This document shows, piece after piece, positions 46,781 through 58,524 of a stretch of DNA of 64,000 nucleotides (positions within the stretch are counted from its first letter, which is position 1; each line of letters begins with the position of its first letter). The notes beneath the pieces were generated by a model. The model made no database searches and was not told the DNA's origin. It saw only the letters and a program-made list of their open reading frames with translations. The DNA lies in assembly GCA_048013815.1 (NCBI GenBank), contig CM106586.1, positions 23,126,001 through 23,190,000 on the forward strand, read 5' to 3'. The position numbers and the translations under genes were made by a program. Source of the stretch: Setoptus koraiensis (Eukaryota; Arthropoda).

Positions 46781-47930
46781 CGTGGTGTAATTGCTCTGAC
46801 TAATATAGCAGCAATATATAACTACAAAATGTAGAGTTGATTATTCAAATATAATGGGGTTCACCCTCTTATTTATACTATTCATGTATCACCAGAGTTC
46901 AATTGATATGTACTTTTTTTTAATATATTATGTTCCGATTCGAATTAGCTCGAGTTCGTTGTAAATATTGTTGTATAAAATTTATTTTGACAAATTCCAA
47001 TATGTATAGTAGAGAGTATTTTGAATGGGTCTTTTTAAAACACCAATATGAGATCTACTTGTTGCTTGAATCGATATTTTGATGGACGACGGCGTCTCTG
47101 TTCATGGTAAATCTACTTGTCCCAATTTGGTTGTTTTTGTCGAACGGTCAGTGAGTGACCAGTCAAATTTAATTGGTGTCGATTGTATAGTCTCGATAAA
47201 TAATAGTGTTGGATGATGTTTTGATTTAACAGGTAAAAAGGAATAACTTTGATGACAGAATAAATTTAAATTAAGTAGTATAACATTTATCTCGAGACCA
47301 ATATCATGAATGTGCTATGTTGGTGATAAGATAGCATGGTAGATCCTTAGTATGATTTGATAACTGGTGTCTTAATGAGACGAATTAGGCCATCAATTGT
47401 TGCCAATAATAGTGATTCTTTGTATAGAAAGGAACAACAACACTAGCATTAAAATGATGCTAATAGTGATAATAGTAAAATAATAGATGTGTACTAGCCA
47501 TGATAATGGCGATAACAGTAATAATGTTGTCGACCATATCAAATATCGAATTCGTTCAGTACATAGAATTTGATGCCAGCGAATCAACAACAAGTATTCG
47601 CCTTCGTCGTTCCGAGAGCATAAAGTAGAAATAATGTAGTGTAAATCTAGGCAATGAAGAAAGGAAATCAACAATAGTTTTAACACCATTGCGAGTGGCG
47701 GCACCTGGTGATGGGACTTATTGAAGTCATTGATCGCTCAATGTAAGCATGTGTTCGCATGACCACTGGCTATCTTGTTGTGTTGGTACACACGAACAGA
47801 AGAAGCGCGTTGAAAATATAAAGTATTCTTTTTTCCTCTTTGAATTATTCAGAGCCGTTGTTGTTATAACACGGGTCAATCACACCCATCAATAGTTTTC
47901 GGTTTATTAAATTAATTAATAGACTCAACA
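46781..47930. other. Divergent promoter region between MAPKBP1 and CDC23
   Basis: About 1.15 kb between two head-to-head start codons. Sequence is AT-rich with TTTTTTTAATATATTA-type stretches; no defined element is recognised. A small minus-strand frame inside it is listed separately. Confidence 0.55.
47393..47689 (-). CDS. Possible small membrane protein, 98 aa
   Basis: ATG-started, with a hydrophobic start (MVLKLLLISFLHCL), a polar middle containing CSRNDEGEY, and a strongly hydrophobic second half (IWSTTLLLLSPLSWLVHIYY, ISIILMLVLLFLSI). It would be a two- or three-pass membrane protein. No family is recognised and codons are AT-rich like the surrounding non-coding DNA, so a chance frame is quite possible. 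Confidence 0.25.
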   Translation of the reverse strand: MVLKLLLISFLHCLDLHYIISTLCSRNDEGEYLLLIRWHQILCTERIRYLIWSTTLLLLSPLSWLVHIYYFTIITISIILMLVLLFLSIQRITIIGNN

Positions 47931-49508
47931 ATGGACTTGATGCTTGACTATGAGACTATAGAATGTGATCTTCTGGTGTGCTATCTGCAATGCAATGTCC
48001 GAGGACTAAAAAGGGCTGCCGATTGGGCATCGGAATTGTCTATTTCTTTAAGCAAAAACTCCGATGACAACAACACCACCTCACATATTGATAAGTCTGT
48101 GGATATGGACGCCGAGGATGATAGGGACACATTAACAGACATGAATGGATTGGAAATGTTTAGGCACCAAGACTCATTGCTCAACAAAAGATATAGAAGA
48201 GCCAAAAGCTGCTTTGATTTAGGCGAGTACGATAGGGCAGCACATTTTGCTAGCAGTTGTAGGACAAACGATCAAAAATTTTTACATTTCTATTCTAGAT
48301 ATATGTCGGCAGAAAAGAAACGATTGGACCTTATGACGGAAACCACCATGACCATTAATAAGACTGCTTTACAGGCTTTTGTCGAATTAAGAAATGATTT
48401 GGAAAGAGGAATGTCAACAACTCCACCTGATAGCTGGTACCTCTATGTTTACGCCATTGTTTTGCTAAAATTAGATCTCACAAGTATGGCCATCAAGGCT
48501 CTTGTTGAAGCTGTCAAGATGCATCCATTGAACTGGCCGGCTTGGCAGCAATTGGCCGTTGTTATTGAGGATAAACCTCATTTAGATTCATTAGATTTAC
48601 CTAATCATTGGTTTAAAATTTTCTTCCTCGGAATCGTTTACATGGAGATATTAATGAATGAGGAGGCTCACGATTTGTATACAAATAGATTGGGTAGATA
48701 TTTCTCAAACTGCAACTATGTTAGAAGTCAAATAGCAACAGCGCAGAATAATCTGAGAGATGTTAATGCAGCTATAAGTCTATTCAAACAAATTAGAGCA
48801 GATGATCCATTCAGACTGGACAACATGGATACCTACAGTAACCTACTATATGTGAGCCAACTTAAGAGTGAACTAAGCTCTCTAGCTCATTCTGCCAATG
48901 AAATCGATCCGTTCAGGGTAGAGACCTGTTGTTGCATAGCCAACTTTTACAGTCTAAGGTCGCAACACAACAAGGCAGTTGTATATTTCTCTCGAGCACT
49001 TCAGCTAAATCCAGCCCACATTGCCGCTTGGACTTTGATGGGGCATGAATATATGGAAATGAAGAATACAGGAGCGGCTATACAAGCTTATAGGTCTGCC
49101 ATAAATTGTAACAAGCGCGACTATAGAGCCTGGTATGGTCTTGGACAGACATACGAAATAATGAAACAACCATGTTATAGTTTATATTACTACTCAGTGG
49201 CTAGTAATTTGAGGCCCAATGATTTTAGAATGATTATTGCGTTGGGTGATACATATGAGAAACTGAATCGCGACGATGATGCGATAAAATGTTTCAAAAG
49301 GGCAGGCGGTGGTGGCCTCGCTAAATTGGCCGCTATGTATGAAAAGAAAAATGATAGAAAGAAAGCTTATGAGGCTTACACGGAATTGATCCAATGGTCC
49401 AAGCAAACTGGAGCTCTAGCACCGACTGCACTGGATAGAGACAGTGACTTCAATCATGCCACAAAGTTTATCGAGTCCTACAACAAAGATGGCTATGGTG
49501 CGACTTGA
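47931..49508 (+). CDS. CDC23: Anaphase-promoting complex subunit 8 (CDC23)
   Basis: 525 residues, one exon. CDC23/APC8 is a TPR scaffold subunit of the APC/C ubiquitin ligase. The N-terminal dimerisation-type helices (CDLLVCYLQCNVRGLKRAADWASEL) are broken by an Asp-rich insertion. TPR-type repeats follow, with diagnostic CDC23 segments: KRYRRAKSCFDLGEYDRAAH, WLYLY-type SWYLYVYAIVLLKLD, LNWPAWQQLAVVI, and, in the last repeats, PAHIAAWTLMGHEYMEMKNT and DYRAWYGLGQTYEIMKQP. The C-terminal tail is short. AATAAA at about 49548 lies 40 bases after the stop. GNL2 ends 89 bp further on, on the other strand, so the two transcripts probably overlap at their 3' ends. Confidence 0.96.
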   Translation: MDLMLDYETIECDLLVCYLQCNVRGLKRAADWASELSISLSKNSDDNNTTSHIDKSVDMDAEDDRDTLTDMNGLEMFRHQDSLLNKRYRRAKSCFDLGEYDRAAHFASSCRTNDQKFLHFYSRYMSAEKKRLDLMTETTMTINKTALQAFVELRNDLERGMSTTPPDSWYLYVYAIVLLKLDLTSMAIKALVEAVKMHPLNWPAWQQLAVVIEDKPHLDSLDLPNHWFKIFFLGIVYMEILMNEEAHDLYTNRLGRYFSNCNYVRSQIATAQNNLRDVNAAISLFKQIRADDPFRLDNMDTYSNLLYVSQLKSELSSLAHSANEIDPFRVETCCCIANFYSLRSQHNKAVVYFSRALQLNPAHIAAWTLMGHEYMEMKNTGAAIQAYRSAINCNKRDYRAWYGLGQTYEIMKQPCYSLYYYSVASNLRPNDFRMIIALGDTYEKLNRDDDAIKCFKRAGGGGLAKLAAMYEKKNDRKKAYEAYTELIQWSKQTGALAPTALDRDSDFNHATKFIESYNKDGYGAT

Positions 49509-49597
49509 ATGTCCTGTGAATACCAAATCTGCATTTTGTCGATATTGAATAAAACCAAACTCACAGGTTGATTTACTGAATGAGTCATCTCAATAGT

Positions 49598-50977
49598 TTA
49601 TTGATAACATTTTTCGAGTGGAGGTTCTACGAAATATGGCAAACGACCTCGTTGCCAATCGTTGAGTACCATCTTGGAAACTGTGTTAACATCAGGTTGA
49701 CCACCTTTGAGTAGTTTTCCTGTTCTCCTGCCGATCATCTCTAAGAAGTGATTCGCATCTGTCCATTCGTCAATCTTGTAATGCTTTAACAAAAAGTCTT
49801 TATCAACGCGTCTTAGAAGTTCCGGTATGTGAGATTCTGGTTCTTGAATGTTTTCTACTCTAACAACATTTTTTAAAACAATATCCGTGTCGGATTCACC
49901 CTGCGGGTGCACAACGCCGGGACAATCTATAAGATATATACCTTTCATCAGAGATATATATTGCCAAACTTTGGTTTCACCGGCAATTGGTGCGACATCG
50001 CAGACTTTTTTGGATTTTAACGCGTTGATCAAAGAGCTCTTACCAACATTCGGATAACCAACAATACCAACGCTTATTTGTTTCTTGTCGTCATGGAGCC
50101 GTGCAAACTGCCTCAGTAGTCCAAACAAATCTGCCTTACCAAATGGATGAGTCATTGATGCTCTGAATGACAAAGTGGGGTACTCTTTGGACAATATGCC
50201 TACCCAATATTTGGTTACTTGAACAGGAACTAGATCACATTTATTTAGCACTATGACCAGATGTTTGAAAGGCTTTTCTTTCTTGAGGTAAGTCTCTAGG
50301 TAAGTAGATCGCGTCCCCATTGGGTCTCTCACGTCTACAACTTGAATTAGCACATCGGACGAGTCGATGACTTTGAACAGTTCATTATATATTCTCTTGG
50401 ATTGGCCAGCCTTTAGAAGAGGATCACGCTTTTCATCTTTGAATTTCATTTCTCTTTTTTCTTGTTGTGAGCCTAATTGAAAGTCAGCTTCCTCGCTGTA
50501 CTCGGCTTGTTTTTTTTCTGTTTCCACGATAAGATCGGCATAATCGTGAGCCTTGATATTTGGCCTTTTTTTCTTGGCCTTCTGGCTGAAGACTTTTTGG
50601 AAGGGCTCAACTTCCAGTATGTGAAATCTGGAATGTTTAGCGCGCTCGTTCAACAATGTGACGGGCAGTTTGGATGTTTTAATAACAACCTGAGTGGGTT
50701 CTCTGATAGTTTTCGCTAATTCTTGTTGGAATATTTGCAAGGCATCCTGTGTGACGGTTCTAGTGTTACCAAACCACTTCTGATTTGGCGCGATTCTGGC
50801 CACAGTACCACTCTTTTGGTAAGATAGATAAATTGCAGGCTTGATTATCTTTCCTTTAGAACTTCTAATTGGCTTTCCACCTTTGTACATCAACAACCGT
50901 TTAATCGTGGCTTTGTCACGAAGGTTGGTTTGGCCCTTCTTTCGGGGCCGGTCGACATTTAGGCTGTGATTAGACAT
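49598..50977 (-). CDS. GNL2: Nucleolar GTPase GNL2 (NGP1/Nog2), short C-terminus
   Basis: 459 residues, one exon. This circularly permuted GTPase checks 60S pre-ribosomes before nuclear export. It has the NGP1 N-terminal domain ([27 protein letters not shown]), then motifs in permuted order: G5-like [11 protein letters not shown]4 NKCD at 245-248, G1 GYPNVGKSS at 307-315 and G3 DCPG at about 351. [23 protein letters not shown] and [11 protein letters not shown] follow. Animal GNL2 proteins are about 650-730 residues with a basic/acidic tail; here the protein stops six residues after the FVEPP motif. A second copy of this 3' end, with a different tail, lies at the right edge of the window. Confidence 0.93.
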   Translation of the reverse strand: MSNHSLNVDRPRKKGQTNLRDKATIKRLLMYKGGKPIRSSKGKIIKPAIYLSYQKSGTVARIAPNQKWFGNTRTVTQDALQIFQQELAKTIREPTQVVIKTSKLPVTLLNERAKHSRFHILEVEPFQKVFSQKAKKKRPNIKAHDYADLIVETEKKQAEYSEEADFQLGSQQEKREMKFKDEKRDPLLKAGQSKRIYNELFKVIDSSDVLIQVVDVRDPMGTRSTYLETYLKKEKPFKHLVIVLNKCDLVPVQVTKYWVGILSKEYPTLSFRASMTHPFGKADLFGLLRQFARLHDDKKQISVGIVGYPNVGKSSLINALKSKKVCDVAPIAGETKVWQYISLMKGIYLIDCPGVVHPQGESDTDIVLKNVVRVENIQEPESHIPELLRRVDKDFLLKHYKIDEWTDANHFLEMIGRRTGKLLKGGQPDVNTVSKMVLNDWQRGRLPYFVEPPLEKCYQ

Positions 50978-51744
50978 TGTTTTTTCAGGAATAATACCAG
51001 TGTCAATAACAACTGTCTAGGTTGATAAAAAGGAACGTCTAACTCGGTCTGCCGGCACGTGCTCATGTGGCCGCCCAGCGGTCTGGCTTGCGAACTAGCC
51101 AATGACCGCCCTATTCAAACGCCAAAATATAGATTTCACCAAAAGATGAGAGCATTTTCTCGAGTGTGCAGACGAGCACAGACGAGTGCAGAAGCAATTT
51201 AGAAGAAGCTTTTGTGCTTGGCTTGTTAGAACGCTGATCAATGCAATTTCTGTGATGAAGTTCGCAGCTCACAGACAACCGTCAGACGCTCTGTGCGCTC
51301 TCGAGCTGCACAGTCCGTTTCCATGTGCGGCTGCAATGTGTAACTCTACAATCCAGTAATGTAATACAGTACATGCGGCGATTCACAGCTTCCGGCTATC
51401 GCCGATAGGAGGCTATCTTTTGACTGTTTTCACTTCTGATCGGTCACAACTTGTGACTCACAGGCGGCCGAGACAACTTTTTTTTCTCTCCACCATATTA
51501 CTTTAATGTCGACATATGGCATTGGGTAAATTGTATTATTACTACATGAAGGCACATCGTTTTACCTTATATCTACTATTATTCATCATTGGAAACATGT
51601 TTCCATTATTGCAATCAGGAATTCCTCATCAATTTATCCATCTTTTTTAAACTATGATCATAGCCAGCCCTTTAGATGACAGTTGTAACAATTATAGACA
51701 TAACACTCACAAAATTTATTAGGTAATTATTGACATTCAGAAAC
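50978..51744. promoter_or_regulatory. Divergent promoter region GNL2/ATP13A1
   Basis: About 770 bases between head-to-head start codons. The GNL2-proximal half (51030-51480) is GC-richer than its surroundings, as housekeeping promoters often are. The half nearest ATP13A1 is AT-rich. No specific binding site is claimed. Confidence 0.45.
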
Positions 51745-54700
51745 ATGACCGACTCGCATGTCAGCAGGGTCGTATGTTACAATTCTAGGAGCATTTTATT
51801 ACACGGATATCTGGCGCCATTTATAGTCTTGCAAGCAATCATATATTATGCCTTCACAGATAACACCTCAAACAATTTGCTTCCTAAACAACCCGTGGAA
51901 GGACCAAACAGCAACAGTAGTACGCCACATGACACCACGACGCTACAAGCGCAAAAAGTCCTTAACGATGAATCTAGCCACTTCTTTGAACACTGGGTGA
52001 TAGCTGTAGCTGTTGTGATAGCCACCCAATTAGTCACATATCTCTTCTGTCACTGGTCAGTAGATGTTAAATGTTTTCTATCATTTAATAAGTGCTACGA
52101 TCCTTATAAAGCCTCATATGTCAAGGTGGTTCCAACAGCCAACAACGGCTCAACAGAACTGGTTGTTCTCCATAATGATATCACTTCAGTTAAACAAACA
52201 GGTAAACCTGTGCTCTGGTTTGAGTTTCAGAAAACAAAATTTACCTACAATGATAAGATTCAAGAATTTACAACAGCCGAATTTCCCTGCGATGGGACAA
52301 TTTCGTTCTACAAGCAATGGAAAGGCTATCAAGAACCGCACGAAATTCAAGCAATAGAGCGTCGATATGGAAGAAACGAGCTCGAGATGGTGGTGCCGGA
52401 ATTCATGGAACTATTTAAGGAACGTGCGTTGGCTCCATTCTTTGTTTTTCAGGTCTTTTGCGTTGGTCTGTGGTGCTTGGATGAATTTTGGTACTATGCT
52501 CTTCTGACTCTTTTCATGCTTGTTACGTTTGAGGTTGTACTCGTCAAACAGCAACTAAGAAATATGCAAGAAGTTAGAAGAATGGGTAATAAGCCTTATA
52601 ATGTCCAAGTATTCAGACAGAACAAGTGGAAAACAATCAAGTCCGATGAATTGATTCCAGGAGACCTAGTCGGCATAACTAGATCAGAAAATAACATTGC
52701 GTGTGATATTTTACTTCTTCGTGGATCGTGTATTGTAGATGAATCAACATTAACCGGCGAGTCGATACCACAAATGAAAGAGCCCTTGGAAGATATCGAC
52801 TCAAGCGATACTAGAAGATTAGATATAGTTACTGATGCTAAACTTCATATAATCTCAGGTGGAACTAAGGTTCTGCAGCACACAGCTGCAAACAAAGAAG
52901 TTGGATGTGTAGGATATGTGCTCAAAACAGGCTTCAATACATCTCAAGGGAAGTTGTTGAGGACTATTTTGTTTGGAGTCAAAAGGGTCACCGCCAATAA
53001 CTTTGAAACTTTCTGTTTCATTCTATTTCTGGTAGTTTTCGCTGTTGCTGCAGCTGTTTACGTTTGGAACAAAGGAATAGAGGACGCAAAAAAGAGTCGA
53101 TACAGATTATTTTTTGAATGTACTGTTATTATCACTTCTGTCGTACCGCCAGAGTTGCCTATAGAATTATCTCTAGCCGTGAATACCTCATTGATGTCCC
53201 TTTCAAAACTGTATATATTTTGCACTGAACCATTCAGGATTCCGTTCGCTGGTAAAGTTGAATACTGTTGCTTTGACAAGACTGGAACTTTGACCAGTGA
53301 TGATTTAGTAATCGAAGGTGTTGCGGGATTGTCGTCCGGTAAATCTAAGCAGCGTGCACCTCTTGTTGATGCCGACACAACTAATCTACAGATCTCAAAC
53401 GCTAGTCCTGCAGAAAGAGCATCTTCAGCCATAACTGTTAAACCAGACTCGACGAAAGACAAGTCCGATCCTAAGGAAACCAATACAGAGCCCGTATCAT
53501 CTCTAGCAAATCATCACAATGTCACACCACTGAGCAAATGTCCTATTGAAACACTTCAAGTTTTGGCTTGTTGTCATTCTCTAGCCCATTTAGATGATGG
53601 GCTTGTAGGTGATCCACTGGAGAAGAAGATTCTTGAGGCAATCGATTGGAACTTTTCAAAATCTGGACTACTCACCTCGAAGAAGACTCGCTCACCCCCT
53701 CTGAGAATAGTTCAGAGATTTCATTTCAATAGCACATTGAAGCGCATGTCTGTCGTGGCTTCGGTCAAGAACGAAAACAGAAACGATTATTCATATATTT
53801 GCGCTGCAAAGGGCGCACCAGAAATGATGAAGTCCATGATATTGAATGTTCCTGCTAATTATGATCAAACATATCTGGAAATGTCGCGATTGGGTGCGCG
53901 AGTACTAGCGTTGGCCAAACGCAATCTCGGCAATCTTTCCGAAACGAATCTCCGAAATTTAACTAGACAAGATGTAGAGAAGAATCTGGAATTTGCAGGC
54001 TTTATTCTGATAACTTGCCCCTTGAAACCTGATTCAAAGAGCGTCAGCGTAGAATTGGCGCAATCTGGTCACAGGCTCATGATGATAACCGGTGATGCAC
54101 CATTGACCGCTTGTCATGTAGCAAAAGCATTGCATTTCATCAATAACGATGCACTGGTACTAACTAATTGCAATGATATCAATCGAAGTCAGTCAGCGAG
54201 TGTTTTAGACTCCGACAACAACGCCACTGGTGACAGTCAAAAGTTGACTCAAGATGATGATTTCAAAGACGACTCTCACAACCTCAACAAGAGTGCCAAC
54301 TGGTGTTGGACTTCCACAGATGACGAAGTGGTAATACCTTTCGATGATTCAAAATCAGTCATATGCAAATTGGCCCGACAGTACGATCTTTGCTTAACTG
54401 GAGACTCTCTATCCTACGTACTTGGTCATCATTGCAAATTGGCCGAGTTACTAATCGAGAGAACCAAAGTTTTTGCTCGAGTCTCGCCAAAGCAGAAGGA
54501 ATTGATTGTAACAACATTGAAAAGTGCTGGCCATGACGTACTAATGTGTGGAGATGGTACAAACGATGTTGGTGCTCTCAAGCATGCTCATGTCGGCGTG
54601 GCCCTACTGGCATCGAGCTCGTCTAGCGCTGCCGCTAAGAAAGCTCGTGACATTAAAATGGGCACAGCAGGATCGAACAGGGTGCCGCTAGAAAGTCTGG

Positions 54701-55938
54701 CACAGTCTGTCAATCAAAAGGTGACACCAAGCCAGCAAAATGTAGCTCGTGGTTCCTCCAACAAGCGCCCATTGCAACACCAGCAAGCCGTTAGCGTCAA
54801 TCCGGCTCAATCAGCGCAAGACAAGAGACGAGAAAAGTATTTAGAGGCCCAAAAGCGATGGAAGGAGTTGATGGAAGAGCAAGAAAGGGTACAGCTTGTC
54901 AAATTGGGTGACGCAAGTATTGCCGCCCCATTTACGTCTAGACTTTCTTCGGTTCAATGTACGTGTCACATTATAAAACAGGGAAGATGTACTCTTGTGA
55001 CAACTCTGCAAATGTTCAAGATTTTAGCCCTGAATGCCCTGTTATCAGCCTATTGCCATAGTGTTCTGTATTTAGATGGCATCAAGTTCAGCGATGCACA
55101 AGTTACACTGCAAGGCTTACTTAGTACTGCCTGTTTCTTGTTCATAACTCGTTCACAGGTAAGTACTCTCGATCTATCCTATATCGACACTTTATTATTA
55201 TTTATATACCAAGTAATTAATCAATCGTCATTATGTTCCTCTCTCTCTCTCTCTCTCTCTCCCTCGTTTTTTTTCTTTTTCTCCTTCTTTTGTTCATACC
55301 AAACATGTTGACAACAGCCACTTAAAAAGTTGTCAGCGCAACGTCCATTGCCTAACATCTTCAACATGTATACAATTCTGACAGTTACGCTGCAGTTTAG
55401 TGTGCACTTCGCGTCGCTAATATTCCTCTATGAGCAAGCCAGACACATTCAGTGTGACGACGGCAAGTCAACCGATCCACCTTGTCAAAAAAGTAACGCA
55501 ACCGCAGTAGATTCGGACATCATTAATGATGTCATTAATAATGGCACAGTTAATGCTACCAGTAGTGGTGGTAGTAGTTTACCACTGGATCAAATATCTA
55601 AAGAATTCAAGTCATCATTAATGAATAGCACAGTCTATGTGATATGGCTTTCGTTGCAAGTGGCGACGTTTGTGGTTAATTACAAGGGCCATCCGTTTAT
55701 GCAGAATATCAGAGATAACAAGTCACTATTGTACAGCTTTGTAGGTTCAATTTTTTTCATAATTGTTTGCGTGACAGGATTTTATCCAGATCTCACAGAC
55801 TATTTATCTGTGGTGAGATTCGAGCCAGAATTCCAGAAGGTGCTATTGTTAACAATTGGTTTGGACTTGTCAGTTGCATTTGCAATTGATCGTAGTTGCG
55901 ATTATTTGTTCGGTCGGGCTAAATTGAAACAGTTATAA
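51745..55938 (+). CDS. ATP13A1: P5A-type ATPase ATP13A1, 2 exons
   Basis: Exons 51745-55158 and 55318-55938 (intron 159 bp, phase 0, joining TRSQ|PLKKLSAQRP) give 1,344 residues. P5A ATPases (Spf1, CATP-8) remove mistargeted transmembrane helices from the ER membrane. Motifs in order: LTGES (actuator), PPELP (P5A membrane motif), phosphorylation loop FDKTGTLTSDDL, KGAPE, MITGDAPLTACHVAKAL and GDGTNDVGALKHAHVGVALL. The family-specific KLGDASIAAPFTS and IKQGRCTLVTTLQMFKILALN follow. RPLPNIFNMYTILTVTLQF opens the second exon. Two low-complexity insertions (after the phosphorylation loop and after the GDGTND region) lengthen it relative to human ATP13A1 (about 1,200). The start at 51745 is the first ATG of the frame. 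Its neighbour GNL2 is divergent. Confidence 0.95.
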
Positions 55939-58524
55939 AGTTGCCAATCGCCCTCATTATTCACAACACAAGATTTGCATAACGATGCAGCGACAATAAG
56001 ACAACTTAGGTGAATCTTCATCAGATATAAAAATATTGTATTATTAAACAAGATTACATTGAAAGAGTAAATTGTATTTCAAAAGAACATATGATATGAA
56101 TGATTATACATAAATAAGCTATAAAAGGCATAAAACTAAACTAAACCCGTGAGGTGCGAGCTTAATAAACTAATATAATTTGGCTTAATATCATTTCGCT
56201 GATAACATTTATTTTACAATTAAAGTGTAAATAGGAGCAGTTTAGCGTATCTGACAGCATTGCACCAACTAATGGAGAATTAAAGACCATCTATTGTATC
56301 ATTGTGCGCAAAGACAATTGTAATGGGAACGTCATTTCGCATAAGGTTAGCCTGTCGGGTTGTCGCCTAGGGCAACTAGCAGCAACAGTAAAAACAACAA
56401 CAGAGTATGTATTTGTTTAATGTCTTAGTAAATATCTATTAATTTTAGATGAGGAGCCCATTTCTCTCAGTCAATTCACTGAATTTTATTTGTCCATTAG
56501 TCGAGTTTGACCGTAATAATAATATGTGTGTGTGTGCCGATAGTAACTTGTTCGATAGCAACTCCAGTTAGTTACTATCGGCCGGTTATAGCGAAATGGA
56601 CTTGGCATGGCCTCGAGCCGGATAGCTGTCGATGGAGCTAGTTGATGTGTTTACCCGTGAAAAGAATTCGATTGGGAGCAACACAGAAATGGAGTTTGAA
56701 AGAGAGGGAGAGAAATAAAGGGACGGCTTAGCATTTTAATGGATGAGGCGCGCCAATCTTTACTGATCAATAATCATCATGGTGGAATGTGTTTGCTCAG
56801 CGCCCTCTGCCATGTATATAACTTATTTATAGGAGCGATAAAGAGAATGTGGGCCCTTATCGTGCTCTATCGCGTGGACCTCGTTCTTTCGCTTTGCGGC
56901 TAGCGATACAGCCAAACAGAGAACTGGTGGTAGTGGCCAACATATCCCAAAGAAATTAAGGACTTGGTGCAACGCTAATAGACTGGTAGTATAGCGGCGG
57001 GGCAGCGCGAGTTAGCGCTAGAGAGCAAGAGCGAGTCAGATCATCAGAATAGGCAACAAAGAACAAATTTTAGATTGCCGCGAGCATGCGCCCATGTCCG
57101 AACGCCCCTATGTCCTCCCGCTCGTAATACAAAAGCGCGTTTGTTTGTGCTTGAATACATTCAGCATCAGATCCCTCATGGCCACGCTTAGTTGTTAAAT
57201 GATTGCAAAGTAACCGTATAACGTTATATATATATATATCTATACACGCATTTATATCTATTACCCTCACAATTTCGCTGCCTGCTTTTATTTCATACAC
57301 TATTATTTGTTGTTTGTTTCTGTAGCATGTGTGTCGGCGAGTGCATTGTGTTTGAGTGGAGATATAGCAGCGGAATAGGAGCGAATTGAGTTGACAACAA
57401 CAGTAGCAGCAAATCGACTCGACTAGAAGCATCGACAGAATTGTTTGGAATTTCAAACAGAATCAAATTGTTTGAACTGAACCAATTTGAAATAAAACGA
57501 ACGAACGCAACCAAACGAACACGACACAATTTAATGAAATGTAGTCCTCCCAGCGGGATTCAATCAAATCTTTTCAACCCACAGTGATCAGCAGTATCCC
57601 AGAAATAATAAGGTAGCGCCATATCTGATCTGATATTGGCATTGCTGTTGTAACATTGTATGTGTGTGTGTCACCGGCGATCTTTGCAGCGGGTCAGTCA
57701 CCAAAAGTTGTCATTGTAGTATTGTGGTGGTAAAGATCAAGTGATATCGATAGCACAAGTGAATGTCCAAGACGTGTGCCCCAAAATCAGTCAACATTCA
57801 ACGACTAAACAACGAAACTTTGTTAGAGAGAGAGAGATCGCTGTTAGACACACAACCTCATCTCATACATGTAGTGATTACGTCAGCATGGCCAGTTAGT
57901 TAATGGTACAAACAATACCATTATACCCATTGAGTCAGTGAGCCAGCCAGCCAGCCAGCATCTTGCATCATCTGTATATGTCAGTTTTCATATCCACAAA
58001 CACACACACACACACACGCACACTTACACGCACACACACTCACATCGCATATTGTTTGTTTGCATAAACACACTGCAAAAGCTTAGCCATAGCTTGTTAG
58101 CGCGTTATATAACCGTTATAACGGTGCTTTATATAACGAGCCACCGTTGAACGATATATTATTTCTCCAGTGGTCTTGATAGAGATCATTATCATCATCC
58201 CGTGCTCACCATTAGCGTCACATCATTAGATGCTATATAATGTTGCCAACAAGAATATATCGAGATGATGAAAAATTTTGTTCACTAACTGTGAGCAACG
58301 ACAACCACAGTAATAACAATAATAATAACAATAATAATAGAAGACATAATAATATTGTTATTATTAATAGTAGTAATAGTGATAACTGTGATGCGTGTGA
58401 AAAAAGAAGATTTGTCTTTTGTTGTTGTTTGAATTGTCGTGTTGTCAAATTTGATAATAATAACAAAACCGGATATTACAATCACAAGTCAGCCCCAACG
58501 CGACATGAACTGTTGTCAAGATCA
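55939..58524. other. Intergenic region between ATP13A1 and the Ly6-like gene
   Basis: About 2.6 kb without a recognised gene. It contains AATAAA-type signals for ATP13A1 (for example about 56162), an AT run near 57225-57242, a CCAG tetranucleotide run (57938-57960) and CA-rich sequence (57996-58042). The frame at 58240-58524 is Asn-rich and continuous with the Ly6-like first exon, but is more likely leader sequence. Confidence 0.5.

Noticed and set aside
53058-53483. Minus-strand frame inside ATP13A1
   Set aside because: A shadow of the P5A ATPase coding sequence.
58285-58485. Minus-strand Ile/Thr/Val-rich frame
   Set aside because: Antisense of the AAC/AAT-rich leader of the Ly6-like gene; low complexity.
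58240-58524. Upstream in-frame extension of the Ly6-like first exon
   Set aside because: It would place 95 Asn-rich residues before a clear signal peptide; the ATG at 58525 is more sensible.
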